From positions 5,456,001 through 5,520,000 of the forward strand of contig CM071590.1 of the NCBI GenBank assembly GCA_036429605.1: a stretch of 64,000 nt of DNA, read 5' to 3'. The notes beneath the pieces are model-generated. The model was not told the origin of the DNA. It did no database searches and saw only the letters and a list, made by a program, of their open reading frames with translations. The first letter of the stretch is position 1, and each line of letters starts with the position of its first letter. Positions 24,804 to 36,621 of this stretch are shown here, piece by piece. Source of the DNA: Cladobotryum mycophilum. Taxonomy: Eukaryota > Ascomycota > Sordariomycetes > Hypocreales > Hypocreaceae. The position numbers and the translations under genes are program-made.

Positions 24804-26124
24804 CCACTGTAAGAAAGAGCCTCTCTAGGTAGATACTTAGTGGAGTGAGACCCTCTTTTTATAGGAGCTGCACACTGCGCTGCAACTGCGCTGCAACTGC
24901 GGCAGTGGACTGAACAGCCTACCTAGCCCTGAAGGTGAGCACTTACGGCTTAGGCCCCACGTACTCGTATCGTGCAGCAACCTTTTCTACTACTACTACT
25001 ACTACAAGTTCAGCACACTCCCCCTGCTAGACACCCCCGAAATCACTTCTCCAGCCAAGCCCAGCAACACCCGACTCTTTTCTTCCCTCTCCCTCGTCCT
25101 CGTCGTCTTCATCCCTCTCCTGTTTCCACCAGCAGCTGGACAGCAGGGCAGAACAACAAACAGGCTTTTTGTGATTCCCCTACGAGCATTGCCTCCTCCT
25201 CTTCCTCCTCTCGCCTCACTTCACTCATTTCAATCTTCCATCTTCTTCTTCTTCTTCTTCTTCTTTTTCTTTTTCTTTTTCTTCCTTTTCTTCCTCTTCG
25301 CTATCCACAATTTTAAACAGCTCGGCGGCTGCTGTCCTACCACTTTTCTTTTTTGGGCACTCCGCAAACAAAGGCGCCTATCTATCTCCATCCCAAGGGG
25401 AAAAAAGAGTCGCATCATCCATCCATCCATCCAATCCAATCCTTTCTCCTCCTGCCGCCCAGAGATCTGCACAGACGCTCCTACGAAACACTCACCAAAA
25501 AGACTAGCATCTCCAAGTCCCCGTACTGCGACCTGTGACCAACTCCCCTAAAAAAAAAATTAAAAAAAAACAGGCCTACCGACCTAGTACGCTTGCGCTA
25601 CCTACACTACGCCAACGCCAACACCAAACGTTCTTACGGAGTACTACGTCTACGCATTCTGTCTTTAACCCAACCCCGTCCCGCCACCACCACCACCACC
25701 ACCACCACCACCAAACCTCCACCACTGTATTTCCTTGCCGTATCTCATCGGAATCTTTTTCCCTTTTCCAATCTTTCCTTCTCTCTCATCGTTTCTCTCC
25801 TTGCATACCCGATCTTGGGACGACGCTTCCAATTCGCTCTCGACCACGCCATTGGATTGTGTCTCTCTCTCGCCAATCCTTTCCATCGGCTCTTTTTTCT
25901 TCTTCCTCTCGACTCGTTGATTCACTCATTTCGTCTTCGGCTGCGCCGGGCAATAACCGCTTACCTGAAACCTGTCGACGACGAATCGACCTTTATCTCC
26001 CAATCGGCCAAGTACCCAGCAACAAAACTTTTTCTGCTCCCGATATTCGCGATCCCTTGAGCATCCTGCTGCACCAGCCACGACCTTGTTCTCCGCTGAA
26101 CCTCCAGCCGCAGTCGCGTCCCTT
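24804..26124 (+). promoter_or_regulatory. ATG-free, pyrimidine-rich probable 5' leader and promoter of SHO1
   Basis: I read this stretch base by base: after the ATG at 24801 no ATG occurs on the plus strand until 26125, about 1.3 kb. It is rich in C/T, with a TTC run (about 25240-25290) and a CAC run (25684-25712). Some frames stay open for up to 200 codons but have no ATG. Depletion of upstream start codons is what a long scanned leader would show. Where transcription begins cannot be told. Confidence 0.6.
25684..25712. repeat. (CAC)n trinucleotide run
   Basis: About nine CAC units inside the SHO1 leader. Confidence 0.85.
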
Positions 26125-26166
26125 ATGCCACCTTACGGATCCGTGACCTCGCCGTCGCTTGGGAAA

Positions 26167-27198
26167 ATGGATCACTCGAACCCCTACAGACGAAGAGGCG
26201 TCCAGCTGGGCAACATCCTCGGCGACCCGTTTGCGCTCGCAACCACATCCATTGCCATGGTACGATCTCTCCCCTACTTATCCCTTGGGAGGCATCATAA
26301 CTCCAATTTCATCGACTAACACCAAGTCTAGCTTGCATGGCTCATCACATTGGTCTCTTGCATCATTTCACAGTTGCAGGAAACAACAGAAAACCCTTTC
26401 CCCAAATTTGCTTGGTGGGCCGTTATATACAGTTTCTTCCTAATTATCGGCATCTTTGTCGTCGTTGCCAGCGATTCTATCCAAACATACCATGTTGCGA
26501 TAACAGGATACCTCGCCGGAGCCATGGTCCTCACGACTTCCTCGGTCAACTCGCTGGTGTACTCTAAGAGCGGAGCGAGAGAGGCTTCGGCCGCTGGCTT
26601 CATTCTCCTGTCCATGGTTGTGGTACGTGTTATCATATTTATATTTATGGGAAACGATCTTGTGTACTAACCAATTGCTCAGCTTGTCTGGATCTTGTAC
26701 TTTGGTTCTACGCCATCCGCCACGCCCCGTGCATTCCTCGATTCGTTTGCCTTGACAAAAGATTCCGTCGCCATACAAGCACAAAATATGAGTGTCTATG
26801 GAGGAACTGGCCGTCCCGAAACCTCGAATTCTGTGCAACCACCTCAAATGTACACCTCAGCCCAGCTCAATGGCTTCGAGAACCCTTCACCTGTAGGCGG
26901 CGCATCGCAACTCGGCCTCCGCGCCTCCAACATCCCTCCCCAATTTGGCGGCAATCCCACCATGCCCACACAAATCAAAGTGACCAGCCCCGACACCGAG
27001 GTTGTGCCTCCAACCGAGTACCCCTACCGAGCCAAGGCCATCTACAGCTACGAGGCCAACCCCGACGACGCAAACGAAATCTCCTTTACCAAACACGAGA
27101 TTCTCGAAGTCTCAGACGTTAGCGGTAGATGGTGGCAGGCCAGGAAAGAGACTGGCGAGACAGGCATCGCGCCTAGCAATTACCTCATTCTATTATGA
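26167..27198 (+). CDS. SHO1: Sho1-type osmosensor: four membrane helices plus SH3 domain
   Basis: Exons 26167-26259, 26332-26622 and 26683-27198, all phase 0, give 299 residues. Four helices lie in roughly residues 28-135, beginning GNILGDPFALATTSIAM-LAW, the conserved Sho1 start. A Pro/Ser/Asn-rich cytoplasmic linker follows. A C-terminal SH3 domain (residues about 240-299) shows YRAKAIYSYEANPDDANEIS, GRWWQARKETGETGIAPSNY and the ALYDY-like and PSNY signatures. Sho1 sits in the plasma membrane at growth sites and uses the SH3 domain to bring the Pbs2-type MAPKK to the HOG pathway. I chose the ATG at 26167, which gives the usual short basic head (MDHSNPYRRR). An in-frame ATG at 26125 would add 14 residues. 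Confidence 0.95.
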
Positions 27199-28482
27199 GC
27201 TTAACGAAAAATAAGAGAGAAGAAGAAAACTATCAATTGGCTTCAAAGGCCAGGGAAACTTTTTTTTTGTGTTTGATTAACGAACCGAGACGGGAGAAGA
27301 GCAACTTGCATAAACCTTGGTCTATAACCACCACCCCCTTTATTTTTTTGTGTCCCCTTGTCATCCCGTGTTTTTCTTTTTGAGCTTTTGAGCTTTTGTT
27401 TTATCTGTTAGAGTTTATGACTCCGGGACCCATTTCTTTTTCCATCTTTCTTTTACTGCGCAATGGGGTTTAGGGATATGTATTGGATTGGGAGTGCATT
27501 TGGACGTTACGCTTCAGCTTTTTTTAAAAATTAAGAAAGCTGAACTTCGGCATCATTTTATTAAACCTCTTACTTTTACGAAAACAGTCTATATTGATTT
27601 CTTTTTTCTCTTCGGTTTATTATTTTCTTGTTTGCTTATCTTGCTGTTGTGTCTTGGTCTACATCCAAACTGTCATCGGAAATTTTGAGGGAAGATGGAC
27701 AAATGATGAAGTTTTTTTTCAGTTTCAAGGATCAGGGTGGGAAAGGATGACTGCGAAGGAGAAGGGAGGGCTGGCTTGTTTGCTGCTGCTGCGAAGGGGA
27801 AAGAGGATGAGGGGAATGAAAGGGGAGAGGAGAAAAGTAGGGGTAAATACCCGCCTCGTGCATTGGGCTGGGGCTGATGTTGGAATGATAGTTTACTGCA
27901 CATACGAAAAAAATTCATTGCATTGACGTTATCGTGAACTTGACAATGAGAGGTGTGAATGGGCAAGTATGAGAAAGAGTGAGAGTTGTGTGGGGTGCGT
28001 AGGATGAAAGGGTCATGGGATGAAATGTCTCTTAAATACGTGTCAGGCTGCTCACGACGCTATCGTCAGGTATGCATGGAGAAGGGCATAATATAGATTG
28101 GTCATCTAAATGCGGAACTGTTTCGTCCCACAGCCCGACTGGCTGAGTTCTGGACCAGACTGACCGGCCAAAGAGGTGGTTCAATTCAAGACACGCAGCT
28201 GGGCTCAAGCAAGACGCGAGCTCGAGGGTGGCGAGGAAGTATGAGCGTGAGCGGAAGATGGGGTCTCGCGCCGGACCGGCATGCAGGTAGGCTGACCCGG
28301 AGACGAGGGCATCGTGAAAGCCGATTCTTCCGGAGGTGAGTAGCTGTGCTATCTTTTTGTCTCTGATCATCTTCTTAAGCAGGGGGCGATTACGTGTCGT
28401 TGGCTCGACCAGAAGCGTCATGGTGAGCACACACAGTAATCTCACTGCTTTTGAGTTTTCACGATGCTACGAGAGCATTGCA
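27199..28482. other. Convergent spacer between SHO1 and SPC19
   Basis: T-rich 3' flank of SHO1 (27250-27620), then mixed sequence. There is a 138-codon minus-strand frame at 28032-28445 without motifs, which I do not accept as a gene. Confidence 0.55.
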
Positions 28483-29087
28483 TCATCCCTCGAGGCGCTT
28501 TCTTAGTTCCCTTTCCTTTTGCAGGACTTCGAGTTCAAGCCTTTCAATGCCGTAACGTAAGGCCTCCTTGCGTTGACGGATGATGCGCGCACGGAGCTTG
28601 TCCTCGCCCTTGAGTTGGCGACTCTTAGCTGAGGACGACTTGGACAGGTTACGTTGGTGGAGGTCATCGGGTCTAGCAAGGCGTCCCTGCTGCAGCTCTG
28701 AGCGAGCCTTGAGCGTCTCAATGCGTCTCTCTTGGCGCTCAACTTGGGCGTCGGCCCGAGAGAGCAAGAAAGCAATGTACGGGCCAATCTCGTCACGCAG
28801 AGAAGCCTCTGCAGCGGCAAGCGTGGGTTGAGGAATGAGTTCATAATGCTACAGCACACGCGAAAAAGAATTCGGCCCATGTTAATTCAAGTTCTGCTAC
28901 GAGTAACTGGACTCGGGTTGGGGTTGGGGGAATCACATACTCGGACTGTCTTGAGGACATTGATGAGGCGGGGGAAGTCGGCTACCCCATCATCGAGCGT
29001 CTCGACAGAGGACTCGAGGAATTTGAGGGACGTGCGAAGAGAATCAACGCAGTCAGCGTAGGTGGCGGCTCCGGAGGAAGTTGCCAT
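28483..29087 (-). CDS. SPC19: DASH (Dam1) complex subunit Spc19
   Basis: Two exons, 29087-28941 and 28848-28483, with a 92 bp phase-0 intron, give 170 residues. Recognised stretches are YADCVDSLRTSLKFLESSVE, LDDGVADFPRLINVLKTVR and, across the junction, HYELIPQPTLAAAEASLRDE. A long charged coiled coil follows to the end (LELEVLQKERELRKRLEG). Spc19 is one of ten subunits of the fungal DASH ring, which couples kinetochores to spindle microtubules. The ATG at 29087 begins the conserved region; an upstream in-frame extension to 29261 is Pro/Gln-rich and more likely leader. Length is normal and the frame is clean. Confidence 0.92.
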
Positions 29088-30584
29088 GGGATCGGACTTC
29101 ACGATGCCGGGGAAATGGGAGGAGAGAGTTGGACGCAGGGCGTAATGTTGTTGGGGGAAATATGGGGAGGGTTGAGAATGCAGTGTATGTGCGGTGTTGT
29201 CTTGACCTTGTCTTGGCCTGTCTCGTATCGTACGGTATCGATTTGGTGAGATGCTGGCCAAGTGATTGTGATCTTGGTTTGTCCAAGAGGCCAGTGTTTA
29301 ACCACGGAGCTTGCTTGGATGACTTGGTTGGTCGACTCTGAGAGATGTGATGTTGGAAGATGCGCGTTTGAGTCTGGATGGAGTTGCTGCCCCACGACAG
29401 TTTCAAAGTCGTCAGACGAAGAGCCGCTGATTGGAAGGAAGGAACCACTGAAGGCTTCGGTAGCGGCGCTAGAGTGGCAGCTACAGTGCATCTCAGTGGG
29501 GTTGTTCTAGTACGTACTTGTCCCAAGCTCCTACCCTGACATGGATCCAATTGAGCTTCAACCTCACCTCTCCAAACGTTAGGATTCTCCGGTTTTCTCC
29601 TCCATCATGTGTCTTACCATGATGCTGCAAGTCCTTCTCTCTGGAATGCAAAACCTGCGTGTCTGGAATTTTTAGCTCATTCTTTCTTTTTCTGTTTCGG
29701 TTCCCACACAGTTGCTAGTGGCAAATCCTGTTAGCCAGCCTCTCTTTGGTTCTCCTTGACGCTTGGATGATGGCCATTCCCCGTCATCCATAACCCACGT
29801 TGCCCATCTGATCCCACCACTTATTGTTCATCTTGACGCAAACAAGTGAAGATCTTGTTCAGGGTGATGATATACAATCCAGATCTTCGGGCCACATCTT
29901 GGATCTGCCAATTACCAGACCTGCGGCGCAACGTCTCAAAATCTATGACCATCTGTTCAGCAAACGTGGCATTCTACCTTGATGGTATATCTCCGCAAGC
30001 TTTATAGGTGTCTCTCCATTCAAACCCAGCCAAGCCCCCCAACCTAGCCCCTTTCTCATTACTATGCATATGTTACTGACTCTGCCTAGTCAGAAACATG
30101 CCAGCGAAGGCATCGTGAGGTGACCTGGGCCCCGGTTGAGGGGCTACCAGCGATGGGATGCCGTCTTTACCTCACAGAAGGGAGACCAGCATCCTTCGTT
30201 TTCCCAGTTTGACCATCTGAATCATTTTCACGATGCAAACCAGGCTGGTTTTTCTGCATTCTCAGCTACCACCCCCTTCCGGCCCTTGTCCTCCGGTTCG
30301 ATGACTAAATCGGTCCCAAATCCTCCCTTGCGTTCTGAGACCTCTCTGGCCCACCAGCCATCCCCCCGGTGCAGTGCTGCGCCCAACATTTGCCTGCAGT
30401 AAGGGAATCACTACTTAATGGGAGCTATCCTGTTTACCCCGGTTATTGTTCCAGTCCAGCTCAGCAGATGTTGCAGTTTCTCGTCCAGCTCCTTACGTCA
30501 CTCACCTGTTGGCTTACACATTTTCCTCCCTCATCCTCCACCTCCTATTTTGCCTAGAAATGAATGTCCACATAGAAATCCAAC
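29088..30584. other. Divergent spacer
   Basis: No supported gene. Overlapping frames at 29053-29550 arise from biased composition near the SPC19 promoter. A hydrophobic ATG frame at about 30468 might encode a signal peptide for the next gene, but I found no donor site that joins it in phase. Confidence 0.5.
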
Positions 30585-31625
30585 ATGGAACATGGACCTG
30601 AGAATTTTACTGCTCCCACATCACAAGGCATAGGCCTGCAGTTTCTGAATGAAAATTGGAACGGCAGTATCTCCAACGGAGCGCCCTTCACCATTCGGTG
30701 GAACCAATCTTTTAGAGGAGATGCTTTTTGGCCGCAGCTTGGCCTGTTCAAAATTGGCTATCCTCAAGATGGACTCATTGCCTACGAATTGGTGTCGAAT
30801 TTAACAGGTGTGTGCATCGACTACGTGAAATCAACTTCAGTGCTTACTCACAGAGCGTGCTTTAGCCTCCATGAATAACGACAACGCTTCTTGCGTATGG
30901 ACGCCCGGCGACCTGGAAGATGATTTGTACACACTTTTCCTCTCGTCGGCTAGAGATTCCCATTCCAATTGGACAATATCTCCCCCGTGGAGGTTAAAGG
31001 CACCGGTTAGTCATATATCCTCTAGTCCTCGTCCTCGTCTATTAAACATAGCTAATAGACATAGCCTCGGTATCCTTTTCACTTGGCCGCCCCCATCGTT
31101 ATACCCATCGTCGGGCTTCTCCTGATATATGCTCTGAGCCTAACGACATGCTACATCTACCGTCGACGTAGAAGAGCCAAACGCCAAAGGGATGGGCCCG
31201 ATGATGATGATACTACCCCGCTGAGAGATACAGAGCGTCATCCTTCTGTCGATACTATAATTACTGTCGAAACGCTTGAGGATTCAAATCGGGCTAAAAA
31301 GCCAAAGATCTGGCTTATGACTGATCCATCGTCTGTACCTATTCTTCTGATGCCGACCACTCCCTCGTCTGAGCGGCATCTTCTCTCACCAACAAGCCCT
31401 TTATCGGAGCCGTCTTTCATGTCTCCTACCAGTCCATACTCTGAGTCAGCCTCAATTACTCCGTTCAGCACCATTTCCGATCAAACATTTATCGCTCCAA
31501 TTAGTCCGTTGGATAGGAGAGTTGCTCAGGCGGATAAGGATCGACGCAGGGTGAGGGTCGTCATACCCACCGAAGAGAGAAAGATTGACAAGGGCAAGCA
31601 GCCATTAATGCGACTTTATGAATGA
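30585..31625 (+). CDS. Orphan single-pass membrane protein with N-glycosylated ectodomain and Ser/Pro tail
   Basis: Exons 30585-30807, 30866-31005 and 31065-31625 (introns of 58 and 59 bp) give 307 residues. The first 135 residues look extracellular: several NxS/T sites (ENFT, WNGS, WNQS, SNLT, DNAS, SNWT) and Trp-rich beta-type segments such as FTIRWNQSF and CVWTPGDLEDDLYTLFLSS. One helix (PIVIPIVGLLLIYALSLTTC) follows, then a basic stop-transfer patch RRRRRAKRQR. The cytoplasmic tail has repeated SPTSP-like blocks, which could be phosphorylation sites. I know this architecture from uncharacterised fungal membrane proteins but can name no function; a cell-surface or wall sensor role is only a guess. 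No signal peptide is visible, so the first exon may be missing or the protein inserts by its helix. Confidence 0.68.
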
Positions 31626-32333
31626 ACCGGCCGAGATATGAACTGACATGATGTTGTATGGGAATTACCATTTATACTGAGACTAAAAGGAGATGGATTT
31701 TTTTTAGATTGAGTTGCATATTTGTTCTATGAATAGCGTTTGTAGCTTTTTGGTTCTATGACTGCGAATGAGCATAGCGATGATTGCTTGGTATGATAAT
31801 GATGGAAAATCGGGTTATCCTCTCTATTAGTGCGTTTTATTTACTTGGTTTTAGATCTCCAAATCCGGGTTTATTCTTCTTGGTCGATGAAGGCTCCGTT
31901 GTTGATGTGTACTCATCCTGCTCTTCTTCTTCTTCTTCTTCTTCTTCTTCTACACTGACATCTAGACCAAATACCTCCTAGACTGTGGCATGTACGTTTT
32001 AACCTCAAGATGGTATTTATGTGAAGGGGGTGATGAGAATAAAAGAAAATCCCTTGTATATAAAGAATGTGAAATGGAATCGCGGCTTGAGATGGCCAGG
32101 TCAGATTGGGTTTACATTGCTCACCCTAACCTAGAATAATAAATGTTTGGCAGGCCCTTTCTCCTACATCATCGTACATTATGACATCCACTTGAACCCA
32201 CATCAAATACACGCTCACACTCACTCGCCAACCCCTAGTTGAATAGACAAAATGCGGCGTATCGTACATTAACAGACGATATATACACACCACCTCCTAC
32301 ATACCCCTTACCAGATACTTCCTAGAATACAAC
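31626..32333. other. Convergent spacer with CTT repeat
   Basis: 3' flanks of the membrane protein and the TPR gene. A CTT run lies at about 31921-31950. No gene. Confidence 0.6.
31921..31950. repeat. (CTT)n trinucleotide run
   Basis: About nine to ten TTC/CTT units. Confidence 0.85.
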
Positions 32334-34022
32334 TTATATCTTGGCCGTCCTCAATCTACAAAAGCATGACGAAGTAATAGGCACGTCAGCAATCGCCATG
32401 GCGGCTTTCAATTTCGGTGCAATGGCTTTTGCTTCGGATGCACGCCCCAGCTTGACCAGGCATTCGTGGTAACCGTGTAGTGCCCAGACGTTATTGGGAT
32501 GTCGGTGTACCCGAGGCAAGGACTCGTCCATGCCCAGGTCGGCGCTGTACACAGCTAGTGCTTCCTCGATATGATTCTGCTCCAGTAGCAAAGCCCCGTA
32601 TGCGTGTCTTGCGGGTTGCATCCAGCCCCACGGCTCGTCGAATGGCAGGCCGTCGTACCGGACAATGGATTCTCGCAAGTGCGCAAAGGCAGCATCGTAG
32701 TTTGCGGATCGATACTCAATTTCACCGTCGAGCATGGACATTGCGACACCTAGGATGTCGACGCACTTGTTGTTAAAGAGTGTCCGAGTGGGTTTGACCC
32801 TGGGAACAGCTTCCATAAATAGTTTTCGTTGAACCCGGGATTCTTCCACGCGCCCCAAGGCAGCGAGAGCCATGCCCTTGGCGTAGTGTGTCAATGCCGT
32901 TGTAACGCAATACAAAACTGGGTCCTCTGGAAGCCCGATGGCAAGAATATCTGTCCATCGACCAAATCGAATGAGCACATGTACCCGCATAGCTAGGAAT
33001 GCCTCCAACCAGTCGGCCATGGGTGGTGATTCGAGGTGGAGCAGTTCTTCCGAAAAGCTCGCCTCGAGTTGCTTCACGGTCTCGAGAGCAACGGCGGACT
33101 GGGCGGCAAACATGGCAGAGTACAGCCTGAAGTGGTAGTCATGGCTCCGGTAGAGGGTGTAAAAGTTCAACGGGCCCTCTCGGCGTAGGAATTTCTCATC
33201 GGCAATGACGGCATGAGTGTTGGCAATGACGGCGCGGCCGTAGTCACCGCAGAGGATGTCTAGATGACTTGGCATGTGGTTCAAGTGCCCCGAGTCTGGA
33301 ACAAGTCCTCGGAGGCGATCTGCCGCTGGCATGGCAGTTTCTGGTTCATTGGACATTTCCATGAGATGAATATATAGATGCAGCAGGCCCGGATGCCGAC
33401 TCCCACCCTGAAGAGACATCCCATGCTCAATCACACGTTTGGTTTCTAGCGTCCTGGCATCAGAAGCTGGCTTCCCTGTCTTGATATCCCACAGTGCCCA
33501 AGGAGTTAGGTTCATCATGGCATCAGCATAGAGGGTGGCGACATCCAAGTCCTCGGGGAACTGAGCCGATACGGCACTCATGGCGTCTGCATACTCTCTA
33601 TTCCAGATGGGCCTGTCCTCCTTTGCCGGGGCCTGAGCTCTGGGATAGCGAAACTGGAGAGCATCGATGAGGGCCCTCTCAACATCCGAAGCCCCTGCGA
33701 CACACGCCTTCGCCTGAGAGACAGCGATGTTGGTACGCTCCGCCGTGGTCTGCCGCTCACGCCTCCCGAACAGCTCCCAGGGTTTGTTGTAGTTTGGCCC
33801 CAGGGCATATGCGAGGCCCCAATGAGCTATGGCACAGTTTGGGTCATAGGCGATGGCGCGCTCGAAGCACTTGGCGGCTTCCTCGTGGTTGAAGCCATAG
33901 CACCAGACTAGGCCTCGGTTGAACCATGTCTGGGCGTTGGCGTTGTTTGTGGTGATGGGGCGATGGAAGTCGCCGAGGTCGTAGTATTCGTCGTCTGGGT
34001 TTTGCATGTTGGTTACAATCAT
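32334..34022 (-). CDS. TPR-repeat protein, intronless
   Basis: A single open frame of 562 codons from the ATG at 34022; the frame is open to an ATG at 34100, but those 26 extra residues are Ser/Pro/Asn-rich and look like leader. Early helical pairs (NAQTWFNRGLVWCYGFNHEE, AAKCFERAIAYDPNCAIAHW) are clear tetratricopeptide repeats. Further repeats include NHMPSHLDILCGDYGRAVIA and, near the end, NHIEEALAVYSADLGMD. The layout resembles the TPR proteins with an HxPSH segment found across fungi and bacteria, whose function is unknown to me; probably a protein-protein scaffold. No targeting signal. The lack of introns sets it apart from its neighbours, which could mean transfer or retroposition, but codon use does not look foreign by eye. 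Confidence 0.85.
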   Translation of the reverse strand: MIVTNMQNPDDEYYDLGDFHRPITTNNANAQTWFNRGLVWCYGFNHEEAAKCFERAIAYDPNCAIAHWGLAYALGPNYNKPWELFGRRERQTTAERTNIAVSQAKACVAGASDVERALIDALQFRYPRAQAPAKEDRPIWNREYADAMSAVSAQFPEDLDVATLYADAMMNLTPWALWDIKTGKPASDARTLETKRVIEHGMSLQGGSRHPGLLHLYIHLMEMSNEPETAMPAADRLRGLVPDSGHLNHMPSHLDILCGDYGRAVIANTHAVIADEKFLRREGPLNFYTLYRSHDYHFRLYSAMFAAQSAVALETVKQLEASFSEELLHLESPPMADWLEAFLAMRVHVLIRFGRWTDILAIGLPEDPVLYCVTTALTHYAKGMALAALGRVEESRVQRKLFMEAVPRVKPTRTLFNNKCVDILGVAMSMLDGEIEYRSANYDAAFAHLRESIVRYDGLPFDEPWGWMQPARHAYGALLLEQNHIEEALAVYSADLGMDESLPRVHRHPNNVWALHGYHECLVKLGRASEAKAIAPKLKAAMAIADVPITSSCFCRLRTAKI

Positions 34023-34100
34023 TTTAGCTGAATTATTATTATAAGGAGAAGGGATAGACGAAGCTGAGGAGGAGAAGGGAGGGGGAGCGTGAAGTCTCAA

Positions 34101-35353
34101 GGAAAGTAAATGTTGGGAAGAAGTTGACGATGCTTGCTTGTTTATAAGTTGAATCTAGCGTCACTGCCAAGCTGCCCACCCTAGAAGGTAGCCCGCCGGC
34201 CGGGTGATCCTTGGACAGGGGGGACGGGTTGGGCGTGTTGCAGCGGGTCCTCCAGTGAACTGGCAACGCTGTAAAGTGGGGATGCTCAGTGCTCCACTGG
34301 GCTGGGCTGGGCTCCATCTTCAGTGAGCGGGACACTGCTAAGCCGGCCTGATAAGCCGAAACCTACAGTTTTTGGGCTCCAGCTGGTTGATCGACGAAGC
34401 AAGGGAGAGCTTTGGCGGAATGTGTAGACTCCTACTCGTCATGGGCAATTTTTTCTTTCTTTTACTTAATACTTACTTTCAATAACATAATATGATTTTA
34501 CTAGTATGGGGATAAAAAATAGCTACTCACTTCTATTCGACTACGGTGAAGGAAGAGCGGTGTCTATAACTCCTTTGCTACCTTGCTTGTTTACAAGGCC
34601 CATCCATCAAGCTCCAGGGCCACGATCGACGCACGATTGTATTCCTTACCGGGGTTCAGATCGTGAGCCTCAAGTGCCTACATGATATTACTAAGACAAA
34701 AGCAAATGCACATATCTTGGCAAGTTCCGTTCCAGGCAGGCATTCTGTTTCTGCGTCGAGCCAATAGAAAAGAGTGATGATTCCCATGGCATCCTATCGA
34801 GATGGTCTGATACCATTTTGTTCGAGGATAGGATGGATACCCACTGAGGGGGGATGAGGCATCGACACAGAAAGCCTAACCTAGAGGTGCCCGAATGTCG
34901 CCCAACTACTTGTGACTAGAAGGCGTCCCTTTGCAATGTAATTAGCATCTGCATCTGGACTCTTTCGAGTTCATCTACTTGATATTGATATTCGTCGAGT
35001 GTCATTCGTCGTCGGCTCCTTACCGATGGCAACATCGCTAAATCGCCAACCGAGCCGCGGCAGAGTTGGCCCGAGCTGAAACTCCTACTCTTCCGATCAT
35101 GCTATGGAGCAGCACGCTAAGGTATCCAATCCTCTTATAGGCCAACATCCAATATTATTACAAACTTCAAATTCTGCCAATTCAGGGGTCAGAACACCAC
35201 CACATTTTGAGGTGGTACAAATCACATCCATCCATATTAAACACCCCCGCCCCCCCCCTTTTTTTCCCCCGTACGAGCTCTTGGGCTGGCTATCTATTGT
35301 AAACGTGGGGGCCAGCAATTACCCCATCACAGCCTCATGGCCACGCTCTCATC
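34101..35353. other. Divergent spacer between TPR and GT8 genes
   Basis: No supported gene. C-rich and T-rich tracts at about 35247-35270 precede the glycosyltransferase start. Confidence 0.55.
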
Positions 35354-36621
35354 ATGGGAATCGAAAAGTCAGTAGCGCATTATGCCACGCTCATGATCTC
35401 ACGACGGGGACGCGTTGTCCTCATCTTTATTCTCACGACGGTCCTCTTCATGGTGGTCTTGCACCAGTTCAGTGGTTCCCAGACACTCAACGCCGTGTAC
35501 AGCGATATCGAGGGAAGTCTTGGCTTGTTTGGCAAGGATGCTGGAAAGAAGGCGGATGGGAATGTTGACTGGTCTCGGTTTGCGTACGTGCAATATGTCA
35601 CCGACAGCGAATACGTTTGCAACTCGGTCATGATGTTTGAGAGGTTACACCACCTCGGTAGCAGGGCCGATAGAGTGTTGATGTATCCGGCAAAGATGCT
35701 TTGGGATCCCGCAGCGTCAGACGGAGGCGGTTCACACGATGCTGACCTCTTGATCAAGGCTCGGAATGAGTATAATGTCAAATTGGTGCAGATCAGAGTT
35801 CAGCAGAAAGACACAGATGAGGGTAGGTTATGCCTTCATTCAGCACTGCAAGGCACGATCGCTTACCATGCTCAGAAACCTGGGCCAAGTCATACACCAA
35901 GTTTCTCGCCTTTAATCAGACGCAATATGACCGCGTCCTATCCTTAGACTCGGACATGACTATCCTCAAGCACATGGACGAACTGTTCCTCTTACCGTCC
36001 GCTAGAGTTGCCATGCCAAGAGCGTACTGGCTGCTTGCTGATGACCCACCAAAGAGGCTACTCTCATCCCAGGTCATGCTCGTCCAACCCAGCACGGCAG
36101 AGCTCGAGCGTATAGAAAAGGAGGTCAAGTCCGCGGGGCGAAACGATTACGACATGGACATTCTCAACAAGCTGTACCTCGGCAGTGCAATTGTGCTTCC
36201 TCACCGGCCGTACAATATGCTCTCATCCGAGTTCCGCATGAAGGAGCACCATAATTACCTTGGGAACAAGGATGAGAAATGGAACCCCGTGGCCGCCTTT
36301 GACGAAGCCAAGTGCGTCCACTTTTCCGACTTTCCGGTGCCCAAGCCTTGGGTAAAGGCCGACGATGAGGGGTGGCAGCACAAGGAGAAGATGCAGCCCG
36401 AGTGTAAGATGAGGGGCGACAAGGAGGACTGCACAGAGAGGAAAATGTGGAACAATCTCTATGCTGATTTTAGAGAGCGACAGGGGGTAAGAAAATGATG
36501 AGGATCATTCATCTATTATGACTGCTAACTTTTGCCACAGATCATATGTGCCAAGAAACCGAGACCCAAGCTCACTGATGTGGAAGCGATTCGACCAGCC
36601 AAAACCGACGGTCATGTATAG
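35354..36621 (+). CDS. GT8-type glycosyltransferase, Gnt1/glycogenin-like, type II membrane protein
   Basis: Exons 35354-35822, 35876-36486 and 36541-36621 give 386 residues, with phases agreeing. A signal anchor at about residues 20-39 (VVLIFILTTVLFMVVLHQF) suggests a Golgi enzyme with a lumenal catalytic domain. That domain starts at about residue 75 (FAYVQYVTDSEYVCNSVMMF). It contains the metal and nucleotide-sugar binding DxD in DRVLSLDSDMTILKHMDELF and the acceptor-side HRPYNMLSSEFRM. This pattern is seen in fungal family 8 enzymes such as yeast Gnt1 (N-acetylglucosaminyltransferase) and glycogenin relatives. The donor sugar cannot be fixed from sequence. The short last exon adds a basic tail (CAKKPRPKL). 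Confidence 0.85.

Noticed and set aside
25535..26146. 203-codon open frame before SHO1
   Set aside because: It has no ATG start and only reflects C/T-rich leader composition and the CAC repeat.
28032..28445. 138-codon minus-strand frame near SPC19
   Set aside because: No motif; it lies in the 3' flank of SPC19, and its phase does not join any exon of it.
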